A stretch of 47,995 bases of DNA from Oscillospiraceae bacterium (GTDB lineage Bacteria; Bacillota; Clostridia; Saccharofermentanales; Saccharofermentanaceae). Below the pieces are notes generated by a model. It saw only the letters and a program-made list of their open reading frames with translations, made no database searches and was not told the DNA's origin. Position numbers and translations under genes: made by a program. Below are positions 6,296 to 15,005 of the stretch, piece by piece. The stretch lies in contig CACZMA010000015.1 of assembly GCA_902782125.1 (NCBI GenBank), positions 1-47,995 of the forward strand. The letters run 5' to 3'. The first letter of the stretch is position 1, and each line of letters begins with the position of its first letter.

Positions 6296-7800
6296 TACAC
6301 TCTCTTCAGGTCATGGCCGGGCTCGGCAAGCCAGGCCTGGATATCCATGCTCTTCAGTGTCGGAACCACCGTGCTCTCGCCGTCTGTGCTGCCGACCAGG
6401 ATTACGTCTCTGCCGTAGTTGTCTTTACCGACGTAGAAGTAGACATATCCGTGATAGTAAGTGGAATCGCAGAGCCAGTCTCCGGGCTGGAGCTGGTCAT
6501 ATGAGATTATGGTTCCGGTGTTGAATGCAAGCTTGTGCATTCCGTGATATACATCCTTGCCGAAATACTCGCGCATTACAAATACGACGAAGCCCGAGCA
6601 GTCGCAGCCCGCAGGAGAAGAGCCTGCGAACTTATAAGGCCAGGGATTGGATGCCATGTAGAACATGTCGGAATAACCCGGAGCGGCTGCATTGGGATCA
6701 GCCGGGAACGTATCGAGACACCACTGTGCAAAGGAGTTGCCTTCGGTAATAAGTCCCGGCGGGAAATCAGCTGCCGTAAGGCTCGCATCTTCAGGTCTGT
6801 TTGGCGTTACGCCCTTAAGATCATCCGGAGGTGTCTGCCCCTTGGCAACGAGAACGATCTGGATCGCCTCAAGCCTCTTGGAAAGGCCGGAAGTACCGCT
6901 CATCTCGCCGTTCTTCGCCCAGCCGAGCCATCCGAAATCCTGAGCATGTACTCTGTAATAGACATCGTAATAGTCTGCCACCTCACCGGTGAGTTTGATC
7001 TCGATACCCTCGAGCCTGTAACTGTAGCCCTGGGTGCCGCTCATCTCGCCGTCCTTGGACCAGGTGGTCTCCCAGCCTATGTTCTGTACGTGAGTGTGGT
7101 ATTCGATGCTTCCTGTATACTGATTGCCCGTCAGGTGGATCTCGATGCCTTCAAGTCTCTTGGACTGTCCGACGGTGCCGGACTGTTCGCCGTCCTTTGC
7201 CCAGGTGCTCTCCCAGCCGTAGTCCTGTCTGTGGACACGGTAATTGACCGAAGTGGAATTACCTGTACCTCTGGGAACGATCCTTACCCTGACTTCCTCA
7301 AGTCTCTTGGATTCGCCTGTCGTACCTGCCAGAGCGCCGTCAGATACGAAGCCCTGCGCATCGCCGTAATCCTGGATGTGTACAGCGTATTCTACCGTAT
7401 AGACTTCAGCGAGTTCTCCTGTAAGATACATCTCGATTCCTTCGAGACGCTTGGCCTGACCTGAAGTGCCGGCCATCTCGCCTGCAGATCTATAGTCCTG
7501 CCAGCCGATGTCCTGAACATGCACGCGGTATTCAAGCGTTCCGGACAGACCCGTGTCATTAGACAGGTTGATGGTTATGGCCTCTACCCTTTTTGACTGG
7601 CCTCTTGTGCCGAGAGTGAGGATGCCTGTCGAAGCATCCCATGTACCTTCGGTATCGCCGTAGTCCTGAACGTGGCATGTGCCTGACAGCGTGATGCCGT
7701 CTGCCGTATCAGCACTGACCGAAGCTTCATTCACGAACGGAAGTCCGCTGATCACTACTGCTGCCGTCATAAAGATTCCAAAGAGTTTTCTGGTTAACAT
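6295..7800 (-). CDS. Secreted ChW-repeat protein with C-terminal NlpC/P60 peptidase domain
   Basis: The 501-aa protein has a signal peptide (MLTRKLFGIFMTAAVVISGL, cleavage likely after VSA near residue 31). It then has six clostridial hydrophobic ChW repeats of about 45 residues (pattern Y-x-V-H-x-Q-D-x-G-W ... G-x-x-S-G-T-x-G-x-S-K-R-L-E-G-I) between residues 38 and 330. The C-terminal domain has the NlpC/P60 catalytic Cys in AGCDCSGFVVFVM, followed by LQPGDWL and a His in YYHGYVYFYVG. It probably cleaves peptidoglycan stem peptides or another amide bond at the cell surface. RBS AGGAGG is at 7808-7813. It heads the operon with GNAT, tcdA and nnrE. Confidence 0.85.
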   Translation of the reverse strand: MLTRKLFGIFMTAAVVISGLPFVNEASVSADTADGITLSGTCHVQDYGDTEGTWDASTGILTLGTRGQSKRVEAITINLSNDTGLSGTLEYRVHVQDIGWQDYRSAGEMAGTSGQAKRLEGIEMYLTGELAEVYTVEYAVHIQDYGDAQGFVSDGALAGTTGESKRLEEVRVRIVPRGTGNSTSVNYRVHRQDYGWESTWAKDGEQSGTVGQSKRLEGIEIHLTGNQYTGSIEYHTHVQNIGWETTWSKDGEMSGTQGYSYRLEGIEIKLTGEVADYYDVYYRVHAQDFGWLGWAKNGEMSGTSGLSKRLEAIQIVLVAKGQTPPDDLKGVTPNRPEDASLTAADFPPGLITEGNSFAQWCLDTFPADPNAAAPGYSDMFYMASNPWPYKFAGSSPAGCDCSGFVVFVMREYFGKDVYHGMHKLAFNTGTIISYDQLQPGDWLCDSTYYHGYVYFYVGKDNYGRDVILVGSTDGESTVVPTLKSMDIQAWLAEPGHDLKRV

Positions 7801-7828
7801 GTCTTAACCTCCTGACTTGTTGGTACTA

Positions 7829-7834
7829 ATTATA
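7829..7834 (-). promoter_or_regulatory. Candidate -10 box (TATAAT) upstream of the ChW operon
   Basis: TATAAT on the minus strand lies in the 45-bp gap between the upstream membrane gene and the ChW gene, 28 nt before the ATG. No good -35 is seen at the expected distance, so it is a weak or activated promoter. Confidence 0.4.
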
Positions 7835-7845
7835 ACAAACTGTAT

Positions 7846-9000
7846 TTATATCAGACCCGGGATATGGTAGATTGCCGTCTCGAACAGCATGATGACATAC
7901 GATACCAATATGAGATAGAACGGCAGTCCGTCTATGAACTTGGATTTGGATACGAAGATAAGTCTTCTCCTTATGACCGACAGGAGTCCGGTCACCAGGA
8001 TATCGCCGCAGACTGCAAAGACGAACACGGTTACGACTGCATTGAGGGAAGGTCCTCCGGGCAGCGAATTGATGAAAGGCAGCATCACGAATGCCGCGCC
8101 GATCAGGGCCTCACTCATGAAGTAGCGCGTGCCGAATATGGATTTGCGGTCTCCGGGCCTTCCGGTCACGATCATGAGATATCCGAGTCCCACGGAGGCG
8201 AGCAGCGCCGCAGGCGTTATCACGATCGAAGATATCTCAGGCTTAAGGAAGTTAGAAGCTGCCAGAGATATGGCTATAGAGCCTGCACACACCAGAGCGA
8301 ACTCGGCTCTTGCTATGCAGAATCTCCTGAACTCCTCGAAGTCGGCGACGGGGATGTTCCAGAATTCGGTAAGTTCTCTTGAAGTAAGATAGTGGGGCGT
8401 TCCCGTGATCGCCGAATATGCCCATGCTCCGAAGATAAGTATCGCAGTTGCCGCGAGCAGGCTGATGAAGATATAGCTCTTCTCTGCGATCGCCGTTATG
8501 AACGTTCCTGCGAGCGACGCTGCTGCGGCTGCGATATATGGGAGCAGTATCTCCTTTACCGGAGATGCCGGACGATACTCTTCTTCGCCGTCAGCGCAGA
8601 ACCTCGACAGCGTCATCATGCCGAGCGCCATCGGAACGAACCCCGCGCACGCGGAAGGGCTGCACCAGCCGAGCTTTGACGAAGCAAAGCAGGCTCCGTA
8701 GAACAGTCCTATGCAGGCAATGAGCGACAGTATGGCGAGCTTACGCGGCATGAAGAACCTGAACGTGAATGTCCAGAACATGAGCACGGCAAAGCTGCAG
8801 AGAGCCGGCCACCATAAGTGCTGTCCCTCGAAGATGAATTCTATGCAGAGCGAGACGAGCGTGAAACCCATGAAGACCGCGCTCCTCGTCGTCATATATC
8901 CGGCAGGCTTGATGTGAAGAGCAGTAGGCTTCTCGTTATACGGCCTTCTGCTGCTCTCGTTGTCAAACGGGGTATTGTATTTCTCAGTAAACAGTCCCAT
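7846..9000 (-). CDS. Unknown polytopic membrane protein at the end of the Rnf-like cluster
   Basis: A 384-aa protein with a cytosolic N-terminus of about 35 residues and roughly ten hydrophobic helices (for example FVPMALGMMTL, ILLPYIAAAAASLAGTFITA, ALLASVGLGYLMIV, LPFYLILVSYVIMLFETAIY). A cytosolic loop of about 35 residues (TSRELTEFWNIPVADFEEF) is in the middle. The gene starts 1 nt after the rnfG-like stop, so it belongs to the same transcript. It stands where rnfE and rnfA would normally be, and its length is near the sum of both, but I do not find their conserved Cys motifs (GICP, TNCA), so I do not assign it. Function unknown; it may be a subunit of the same complex. Confidence 0.6.
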   Translation of the reverse strand: MGLFTEKYNTPFDNESSRRPYNEKPTALHIKPAGYMTTRSAVFMGFTLVSLCIEFIFEGQHLWWPALCSFAVLMFWTFTFRFFMPRKLAILSLIACIGLFYGACFASSKLGWCSPSACAGFVPMALGMMTLSRFCADGEEEYRPASPVKEILLPYIAAAAASLAGTFITAIAEKSYIFISLLAATAILIFGAWAYSAITGTPHYLTSRELTEFWNIPVADFEEFRRFCIARAEFALVCAGSIAISLAASNFLKPEISSIVITPAALLASVGLGYLMIVTGRPGDRKSIFGTRYFMSEALIGAAFVMLPFINSLPGGPSLNAVVTVFVFAVCGDILVTGLLSVIRRRLIFVSKSKFIDGLPFYLILVSYVIMLFETAIYHIPGLI

Positions 9001-9001
9001 C

Positions 9002-10399
9002 TTATACCAGCCAGTTCAGATAATCTTTGAAGAATTTGTAGCAGGTGTTGCACATGTGCACCATCAGCCTCGTATCGTTATAGTATTGATCGTCGGGTTT
9101 GATATATGTCTCTATCTCCGACAGCGGCAGATCGTCGATACTGTCGGTGAGGATGAGCTTATCAGGATCGGCGCCCGATATCAGACCGTCCTCGGCGCCG
9201 TTCGGACTCGTGCCGGCAGGAACGGTTTCAGTCGTCTCTGCCGTCTCTTCTGTCTCTTCCGTCTCTATGATCTCTCCCGACTCGTCAGTTGCTTCAGGCT
9301 CGTCATCGTTGGCCGTTACTTCCGAAGGCATCATCTGACTTATCTCGAGAACGCTGAGAACTTCGATGATCTCCGGATCCTCGCCGTCTGTCATGATGCA
9401 GTATTTCTCCGGATATTTCTCGAAAGAGTACACAAGGAACCCGTCCTTGTTGATGACGCCGGAATCCTCGGGAGCATAGCCGGTGCAGCTTTTATAGAGG
9501 GCACTGAGCGCGTCGAGGTAGTCTCTCTTATCGAACCCTGCCTTCGAATTCTCTATGCACTCGAGCGAGAGCTCGACAAAGGCCCTGATATTGCAGGTAA
9601 CGCCGTCGACGATCTCGGTCGTTCCGTCCGACTTCATCGCCAGAGCTTCAGGATCCTGCGTTAGAAGCAATGCGTGGCAGATGTTATAAGACTGTGTCGC
9701 CCAGTCTATGCCGGGGATCTCATATGCGCCGGACAGCGAAGCCTGGCTCCTGACCTCTGTGGTAGGGTCCATGTTGAAGGCATCCCATTTGACCTTGGTG
9801 ATGACGCCGCCTTCGATCTCCATCTCGACGTAGTCTATGTAACCATTCTTATCGTCCGTCAGCATCTGGGCGTAGTATGTTCCGTCCTTGAGGCCCGTAA
9901 CGGTATTTGCTTCTTCCGCCGCTATATCTTCCGTATCGTCTTCGTTGATGAATGCTACGGGCACCTGCACGCCGGTGAGCTTGTTGGTTATCGAAGCAAA
10001 GGCATTGGGGTTCATCTGATAGGTATCGTCACTGTCGCCCACTCTGGTAATGCCGGTTATCTTCGCATTCTCGTATTCAAATCCGATGAGAAGGTGCAGC
10101 TTCGTACCGTCATCAGCGACCGAGGTCATGTCGATGACATAGCCTATCGGATCGCCGTTATCGTCATAGCCGATGTACACGGAGTTGATCTCCGGATAAT
10201 CAGAGAGTACTGCGCCGCCGGTCGATGCAAAGGACGATGCCTTGAGCACGGGGCTGAATCTCTCGACAAGGCTTATCTGTACCCTTATGTCAGACTTGGC
10301 CGAGGATACCATATAGCCTGTAAAGATAAGCACAGTGCTGACGAGCAGCAGGATGACGCACTCTGCAATAAACCTCTTGAGCTGGGCACGGGTCATCAT
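9002..10399 (-). CDS. RnfG-like flavin-binding membrane protein with two FMN_bind-type domains
   Basis: The 465-aa protein has an N-terminal TM helix (residues 12-33) and then extracytoplasmic domains. Residues 70-145 (VYIGYDDNGDPIGYVIDM, GFEYENAKITGI) and 170-285 (LKDGTYYAQMLTDDKNGYID, IEGGVITKVKWDAFN) both look like FMN_bind repeats. RnfG is normally about 200 aa with one such domain carrying FMN on Thr in an SGAT motif. Here the second domain has VDGVTCNIRAF at that place, without the SGAT, and a DWATQS segment lies earlier. A Glu/Thr-rich linker follows and the C-terminus contains CNTC. The start overlaps rnfD by 4 nt. Probably membrane electron transfer, but flavin attachment is uncertain. 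Confidence 0.7.
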   Translation of the reverse strand: MMTRAQLKRFIAECVILLLVSTVLIFTGYMVSSAKSDIRVQISLVERFSPVLKASSFASTGGAVLSDYPEINSVYIGYDDNGDPIGYVIDMTSVADDGTKLHLLIGFEYENAKITGITRVGDSDDTYQMNPNAFASITNKLTGVQVPVAFINEDDTEDIAAEEANTVTGLKDGTYYAQMLTDDKNGYIDYVEMEIEGGVITKVKWDAFNMDPTTEVRSQASLSGAYEIPGIDWATQSYNICHALLLTQDPEALAMKSDGTTEIVDGVTCNIRAFVELSLECIENSKAGFDKRDYLDALSALYKSCTGYAPEDSGVINKDGFLVYSFEKYPEKYCIMTDGEDPEIIEVLSVLEISQMMPSEVTANDDEPEATDESGEIIETEETEETAETTETVPAGTSPNGAEDGLISGADPDKLILTDSIDDLPLSEIETYIKPDDQYYNDTRLMVHMCNTCYKFFKDYLNWLV

Positions 10400-11346
10400 A
10401 GGACATCCACCTCCCTTGAAGGCTTGGAACGCCTTGAGAAGGTTTTCGAGAAGAAGTCCATGACAAACGACATCAGGTTAACGGTAACTACCGGTGCGAT
10501 AAGTGCCATGCCGAGAGACACGTGCGGTAACAGCACGACGGTTAGGACCGCGCAGACAAGGCCGGCGAAGGCTCCTGCCGCAAATCTCGAAGGGATCGTG
10601 GTCATGTCGCCGAGCATGAATACCGCGACGAAGAACGAACCCGAATAGAGCATGAACGCGAGCATGTCTTCAGTCGGATGCATGATGTAATACAATGCCG
10701 CGAGGGATGCGATGTACGACAGGGGCGCATAGAGCCTCAGGTTGCCGCGCATGAGAAGGAAGACCGCTCCGAGGACCGCAAGAACAGCGCAGGAAGCGCC
10801 CAACATGCCCGGAAAATTGCCGCTTACGAGTTCTATCAGGCTGAGGTCAGAATAATCCGGCGTGACGGGCTCGGAAGCAGAGATCAGGCTCGATATGCCG
10901 AACCAGTCCTCCCTGGGCCCGGCGTATCCGCACATGCCGGACGGGAACACCATCTCGACGAAGAGCCTCGCGCCTGCAGCCGGGTTGATTATGTTGGAAC
11001 CCGCGCCGCCGAAGACCTGCTTGGTGACCACGGAGCCGAACAGCACTCCTGCCAGCGCCATGTATACCGGAGTATCGGGCGGCAGCAGCATCGCGAAAAC
11101 AAGCCCCGACACTACGGAGCTAATGTCAAAATACTCGCCGTTGCCGTCACGTCTGGACACCTTAGAGCAGAGTACGTCGCATGTCATGAAAGACAGCGTG
11201 CAGATGAGGATCATGACCATGGCCCTGATGCCGTAATAGAAAATGCTGTAGCAGCAGGCCGGAACCAGCGCCGCTATTATCGTAAGGTAGATATACGGAG
11301 CGTTCTTCTCTGTATGTATGAACGGTGCAAGAGTCTTGTTCATCAT
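10396..11346 (-). CDS. RnfD/NqrB-like integral membrane subunit
   Basis: A 316-aa protein of eight or more TM helices. RnfD hallmarks are the segment VVTKQVFGGAGSNIINPAAG (residues 107-125), GNFPGMLGASCAVLAVLGAV and the late SGSFFVAVFMLGDMTT. RnfD carries FMN covalently on the Thr of an S-(G/A)-A-T motif; here the corresponding stretch at 156-161 reads SASEPV, so Thr appears replaced by Ser with an inserted Glu. It overlaps rnfC by the ATGA pattern and rnfG by 4 nt. Role: part of a membrane ion-coupled oxidoreductase, if the complex is functional. Confidence 0.75.
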   Translation of the reverse strand: MMNKTLAPFIHTEKNAPYIYLTIIAALVPACCYSIFYYGIRAMVMILICTLSFMTCDVLCSKVSRRDGNGEYFDISSVVSGLVFAMLLPPDTPVYMALAGVLFGSVVTKQVFGGAGSNIINPAAGARLFVEMVFPSGMCGYAGPREDWFGISSLISASEPVTPDYSDLSLIELVSGNFPGMLGASCAVLAVLGAVFLLMRGNLRLYAPLSYIASLAALYYIMHPTEDMLAFMLYSGSFFVAVFMLGDMTTIPSRFAAGAFAGLVCAVLTVVLLPHVSLGMALIAPVVTVNLMSFVMDFFSKTFSRRSKPSREVDVL

Positions 11347-12860
11347 ATCTTCTTGCCTCCGTCAAAGGGAAGTACGATGGAGCCGTCATCCTTTGTCTCT
11401 TCGGGAGCGCTCTCATCGGAATAGTCTTCAAGAAGCGATGTCTCTGCAGTCTCCTGCTCGGGTAGGATCGAATAGTCGAGATCCGCTGCTTTGTTGTCGA
11501 GGAGCGAGTTGGTCTCGATGACCTTGCCGCGGTTGGCAAACTCTGCAATGGCGCTCGTCAGATCTATTCCTGCCGGGCACACATAAGTGCAGCATCCGCA
11601 TGAGATGCATCTTCTGGCACCTTCCTCGGATGCTTTCTGACCGAGGCCCTGGACGAGCATCTCGTAGATTATGTTTGGTGATATGGATACCGGGCAGCAC
11701 TCGGAACAAAGTCCGCAGTGAATGCACGCAGTCCTTGGGATCTCCGCCTTCCTTACCACGGATATGACCGAAGTCATCTTGATTATCGGAGTATTCTCGG
11801 GATCTTCTATCTCGATGCCGGTAAGACAGTTGCCCCAGATTATCCTGTTGTCGGTGCTGTCCTCGGAGAAAGAATTCGCAAGAAGTTCAGACACGGGCGT
11901 GCCGATCGGTACCAGCATGTTATGTCCGCCGGAAGATCCGCCTGACAGCGAGACGATCCTGCTCATCATCGGGATATTGTCGGATATCGCTTCCCAGCAG
12001 GCGAGCATGGTCGAGCAGTTGAAGAGGACCGCATCACAGGTATCTTCAATGGTCTCTCCCTCCTCTATCTCCTTACCGTAGAGAGCTTTGCCGACAAGCC
12101 TGTAGTAACCCTGCGGGAAACGCTCGCGGAAGAGCTTGATCTCGAAGTTAAGATCTTCGAAGTCCTTCTTTGCTCTCGATATCGAAGTCTCAAGAGCGGC
12201 GCGCTCCACTTTCCTGTCCTTGGATATCAGGAAGAAGAGATTAGTCGCGCCCACGGCCCTCGCGCAGGCAGCGGCGCCCATGACGACATAGTCGGGATAT
12301 TCCACTATCGCAGTAAGATCTGATGTTGAATAGGGTTCGCTCTGAAGGCAGTTTACGAGGAAATCGCTTACTGCCTTACCTCTTGCCCTGGCAAGCTTTG
12401 CCGCGGTCGGTATGCCCTCACCGCCCATGCCGCAGATGCCCGCGTTCCTTATGACGCCGATGGTCTCGGTAGCAGACAGCTTCAGAGAACTTCTCGGCTT
12501 CAGAGAATCGAGACGGGTTCGCTTCATGTCGTTCTCGATGAATACGGCGGGAGTCCTGATGCCGTTGGGCAGCGTGATCTCACTGATATCCGTTACCTTG
12601 CCGGATACTCCGGTGTGTACGGGAACAGAGAAAGCGCCCTTCTCGGGCAGACCTACGCACTGTCCCGCCTTGACGAGATCGCCCTTTTTGACGATCGGTA
12701 CTGCAGGCACGCCGTAGTGCATCTTCATGGGAAGTATGACGCGTCTGGGATATATCCTCTCGAGCATTATTTCCTTGACAAAAGGAGAACGTTTTGAAAA
12801 GTTCAAAACGTCCCCCGGAAATAAACCTTTGTAGAAAGAATAAATCTTACGGTCGGACAC
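11343..12860 (-). CDS. RnfC-like iron-sulfur subunit of membrane electron-transport complex
   Basis: The 505-aa cytosolic subunit would oxidise or reduce NADH and pass electrons to the membrane part. The N-terminal barrel-sandwich hybrid is visible (VPIVKKGDLVKAGQCVGL, PVHTGVSGKVTDI), then the nucleotide/flavin domain with GMGGEGIPTAAKLA (canonical RnfC has GGAGFPTHVKL) and SLBB-like region. Two 4Fe-4S motifs follow: CIHCGLCSECCP and CISCGCCTYVCP. The tail of about 75 residues is acidic. The start is GTG at 12860 with GGAGG 7 nt upstream, only 18 nt after the rpoD stop, so it is probably cotranscribed with rpoD. Sequence is more divergent than typical clostridial RnfC. Confidence 0.8.
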   Translation of the reverse strand: MSDRKIYSFYKGLFPGDVLNFSKRSPFVKEIMLERIYPRRVILPMKMHYGVPAVPIVKKGDLVKAGQCVGLPEKGAFSVPVHTGVSGKVTDISEITLPNGIRTPAVFIENDMKRTRLDSLKPRSSLKLSATETIGVIRNAGICGMGGEGIPTAAKLARARGKAVSDFLVNCLQSEPYSTSDLTAIVEYPDYVVMGAAACARAVGATNLFFLISKDRKVERAALETSISRAKKDFEDLNFEIKLFRERFPQGYYRLVGKALYGKEIEEGETIEDTCDAVLFNCSTMLACWEAISDNIPMMSRIVSLSGGSSGGHNMLVPIGTPVSELLANSFSEDSTDNRIIWGNCLTGIEIEDPENTPIIKMTSVISVVRKAEIPRTACIHCGLCSECCPVSISPNIIYEMLVQGLGQKASEEGARRCISCGCCTYVCPAGIDLTSAIAEFANRGKVIETNSLLDNKAADLDYSILPEQETAETSLLEDYSDESAPEETKDDGSIVLPFDGGKKI

Positions 12861-12878
12861 CTGAGACCTCCGACTTCG

Positions 12879-14090
12879 TTAGTCTATGTAACCTTCCAGC
12901 TTCTTGGAGCTTGAAGCTCTGGAGAGCTTCCTGATTGCCTTTGCCTCGATCTGTCTGATACGCTCACGTGTAACGCCGAGCTTCTTACCGACCTGTTCGA
13001 GTGTCATCGGAACGCCGTCCTTAAGACCGAACCTGAGCTCGATGACCTTACGCTCACGCTCAGTCAGCGTGCCGAGAGCCTTGATGAGGTCTTCCTTGAG
13101 GAGATTCCTTGCGACCTCTTCCTCAGGAGCAGCGAGCTCATCGTTGGAGATGAAGTCTACGAGGTGTGAATCCTCTTCCTCACCGACAGGCTTGTCGATT
13201 GAGATGGGATCCTGTGATATCTTCTGGATCTCGCGGATCTTTGCAGCATCCATGCCCATTGCGTCTGCGAGTTCTTCAGTAGTAGGCTCTCTTCCGAGAT
13301 CCTGGACGAGCTGTCTCTGGATCCTTGTGAGCTTGTTGATAGTCTCGACCATGTGAACGGGGATCCTGATGGTCCTTGCCTGATCGGCGATGGCTCTGGT
13401 GATAGCCTGTCTGATCCACCATGTAGCGTATGTCGAGAACTTGAATCCCTTTGTATAGTCGAACTTGTCGACCGCCTTGATGAGACCGATGTTGCCTTCC
13501 TGGATGAGATCGAGGAGCGACAGACCGCGGTTCATGTACTTCTTTGCTATGGAGACAACGAGTCTTAAGTTGGAATTGATGAGAGTCTCCTTGGCATCCT
13601 CATCACCTTCAGCCATCTTCTGTGCGATGATGCGCTCTTCCTCAGGCTCGAGAAGGTCGATCTTACCGATCTCCTTGAGATACATCTTGACCGAGTCATC
13701 TACGCCGTTGCTGTCATCGACGGAAGTATCCGTATCGACTACGACATCGTCGTCATCGATGGGTTCCAGGTCGAGGTTATCGATGTTATCAAGGCCTTCC
13801 AAGCCCTCGAGATTGGCGATGCTCTCGATGTCTTCGATCTTGTCGATATCGTCGATCTTATCGATGTCTTCCATCTTGTCGATATCTTCGATCTTATCGA
13901 GATCGAGATCGACTTCGGGCTCGCTTACCTTAATGCCAGCCTTCTCAAGTTCTGACCTGAGCGCGAGCATATCGTCGGGACCCATCTTGTAGTTATCGGT
14001 AATGGATTCGAGCTCTGCTTCCGTGAGAGCCTTCTTCCTCTTGCCTGCAAGCTTCTTTGCTGATGTAAATGCCTTGTCAAAATCTGTCAT
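12879..14090 (-). CDS. rpoD: RNA polymerase primary sigma factor (sigma-70/sigma-A)
   Basis: The 403-aa housekeeping sigma factor directs RNA polymerase to TTGACA/TATAAT promoters. Region 1.1 is short (residues 1-60), followed by an acidic linker with repeats, region 1.2 ([17 protein letters not shown]), region 2 (LIEGN-type core [19 protein letters not shown], and [18 protein letters not shown]), region 3 ([18 protein letters not shown]) and region 4 ([35 protein letters not shown]). The linker at residues 64-92 consists of near-identical six-residue units (DIDKIE). In many Firmicutes rpoD follows dnaG; here it follows a zinc-ribbon membrane protein gene by 15 nt and precedes rnfC by 18 nt. 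Confidence 0.97.
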   Translation of the reverse strand: MTDFDKAFTSAKKLAGKRKKALTEAELESITDNYKMGPDDMLALRSELEKAGIKVSEPEVDLDLDKIEDIDKMEDIDKIDDIDKIEDIESIANLEGLEGLDNIDNLDLEPIDDDDVVVDTDTSVDDSNGVDDSVKMYLKEIGKIDLLEPEEERIIAQKMAEGDEDAKETLINSNLRLVVSIAKKYMNRGLSLLDLIQEGNIGLIKAVDKFDYTKGFKFSTYATWWIRQAITRAIADQARTIRIPVHMVETINKLTRIQRQLVQDLGREPTTEELADAMGMDAAKIREIQKISQDPISIDKPVGEEEDSHLVDFISNDELAAPEEEVARNLLKEDLIKALGTLTERERKVIELRFGLKDGVPMTLEQVGKKLGVTRERIRQIEAKAIRKLSRASSSKKLEGYID

Positions 14091-14105
14091 TGATTGATTA
14101 CCTCA

Positions 14106-14837
14106 TCAGTCTGCTTTGCTGACCGTAACACCGTCAGCCGTAACCGTATAGATAGTTGTCGGAGTGTAGATGGCGACCGTAACTTCCTTGGAAGACGAAG
14201 CCTTATCACCGCCTTCAGCTGCTCTGAGTTCACAGTAGTTATCGAAGATCTTCTGTGCCGTATCTTCGCTGATCTCGTCAGATGTCTCGACCTTAAGATT
14301 CTGGCAGGTCTTGCCGGAGATGCAGTAACCTGTCGCATATCCGTCGTCGTTAAGCGAGAGATCGACCTTGGCCTGATCTTCGAATACGGTATCGAGCTTG
14401 GATACCATTGCATCCGTAAGAGAAGTCCTGGTGTTGTACATAGGCCATGCGATGGCGAGGATGATGCCGACGCAAACAACAGCTGCTGCGACGATGGCAA
14501 TGACCATATTAGCCGGAGCCTTGACGTCGTTGGGCGACAGCTCGAACTCGTTGGGCTTGATCTTAAGATCTTCGCTCTTAGCCTTGGATACCTTGTCTCT
14601 CTGTACAGCCTTGCTTACAATGTCAGGCTGCATGGGAGTGGCGTAATAATGCTTACCGCCCTCCTGGGCTTCGAACTTCTCATTCTTGAACTCGTGTCCT
14701 GCAGGGTTCGCAAGCAATTCGACCGCTTCCGAAGCAGGGAAAACACAGTGACAAAAAACGCACTCGCAGTTCTCATCTCTGTCATCGAAAATGACCAGCG
14801 AACCGCAGTTCGTGCACATACCTTGTGTAGTAGCCAT
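14106..14837 (-). CDS. Zinc-ribbon membrane protein of unknown function, first gene of the rpoD unit
   Basis: The 243-aa protein starts with a zinc-binding module (MCTNCGSLV and CECVFCHCVFP, residues 7-35), continues with a cytosolic linker, has one TM helix near residues 110-130 (MVIAIVAAAVVCVGIILAIA) and ends in an outside domain of about 110 residues with two Cys (GYCISGKTCQNL). This architecture is found in many uncharacterised Firmicutes proteins. RBS AAGGA is present. A consensus promoter at 14977-15005 gives a leader of about 130 nt with a small GCCGT/ACGGC hairpin at 14919-14932. Its position suggests cotranscription with rpoD. Confidence 0.65.
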   Translation of the reverse strand: MATTQGMCTNCGSLVIFDDRDENCECVFCHCVFPASEAVELLANPAGHEFKNEKFEAQEGGKHYYATPMQPDIVSKAVQRDKVSKAKSEDLKIKPNEFELSPNDVKAPANMVIAIVAAAVVCVGIILAIAWPMYNTRTSLTDAMVSKLDTVFEDQAKVDLSLNDDGYATGYCISGKTCQNLKVETSDEISEDTAQKIFDNYCELRAAEGGDKASSSKEVTVAIYTPTTIYTVTADGVTVSKAD

Positions 14838-14976
14838 TAAAGACCGTCCTTATTCGTGATTTGAGCTCTAAGCCAAACTCCGCACCTAAGCTGAAAAGTA
14901 GAATCGCTGTCTCATAATGCCGTAATCACGGCTGTACTCAAGCAAATAGGCATAGTTATACTTATAGCAACCTCGA

Positions 14977-15005
14977 ATTATATTATTATTAAAAAGGGAT
15001 GTCAA
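14977..15005 (-). promoter_or_regulatory. Consensus sigma-A promoter for the zinc-ribbon-rpoD-rnf unit
   Basis: On the minus strand, TTGACA (15000-15005) and TATAAT (14977-14982) are exactly 17 nt apart: a perfect consensus. The -35 overlaps the last codons of the HAD gene. It is the strongest promoter-like sequence in the window and fits the need for steady rpoD expression. Confidence 0.85.

Noticed and set aside
7846..9000. RnfE-RnfA fusion
   Set aside because: Length and position fit, but the conserved cysteine motifs of RnfA/E are missing and no similarity is visible.
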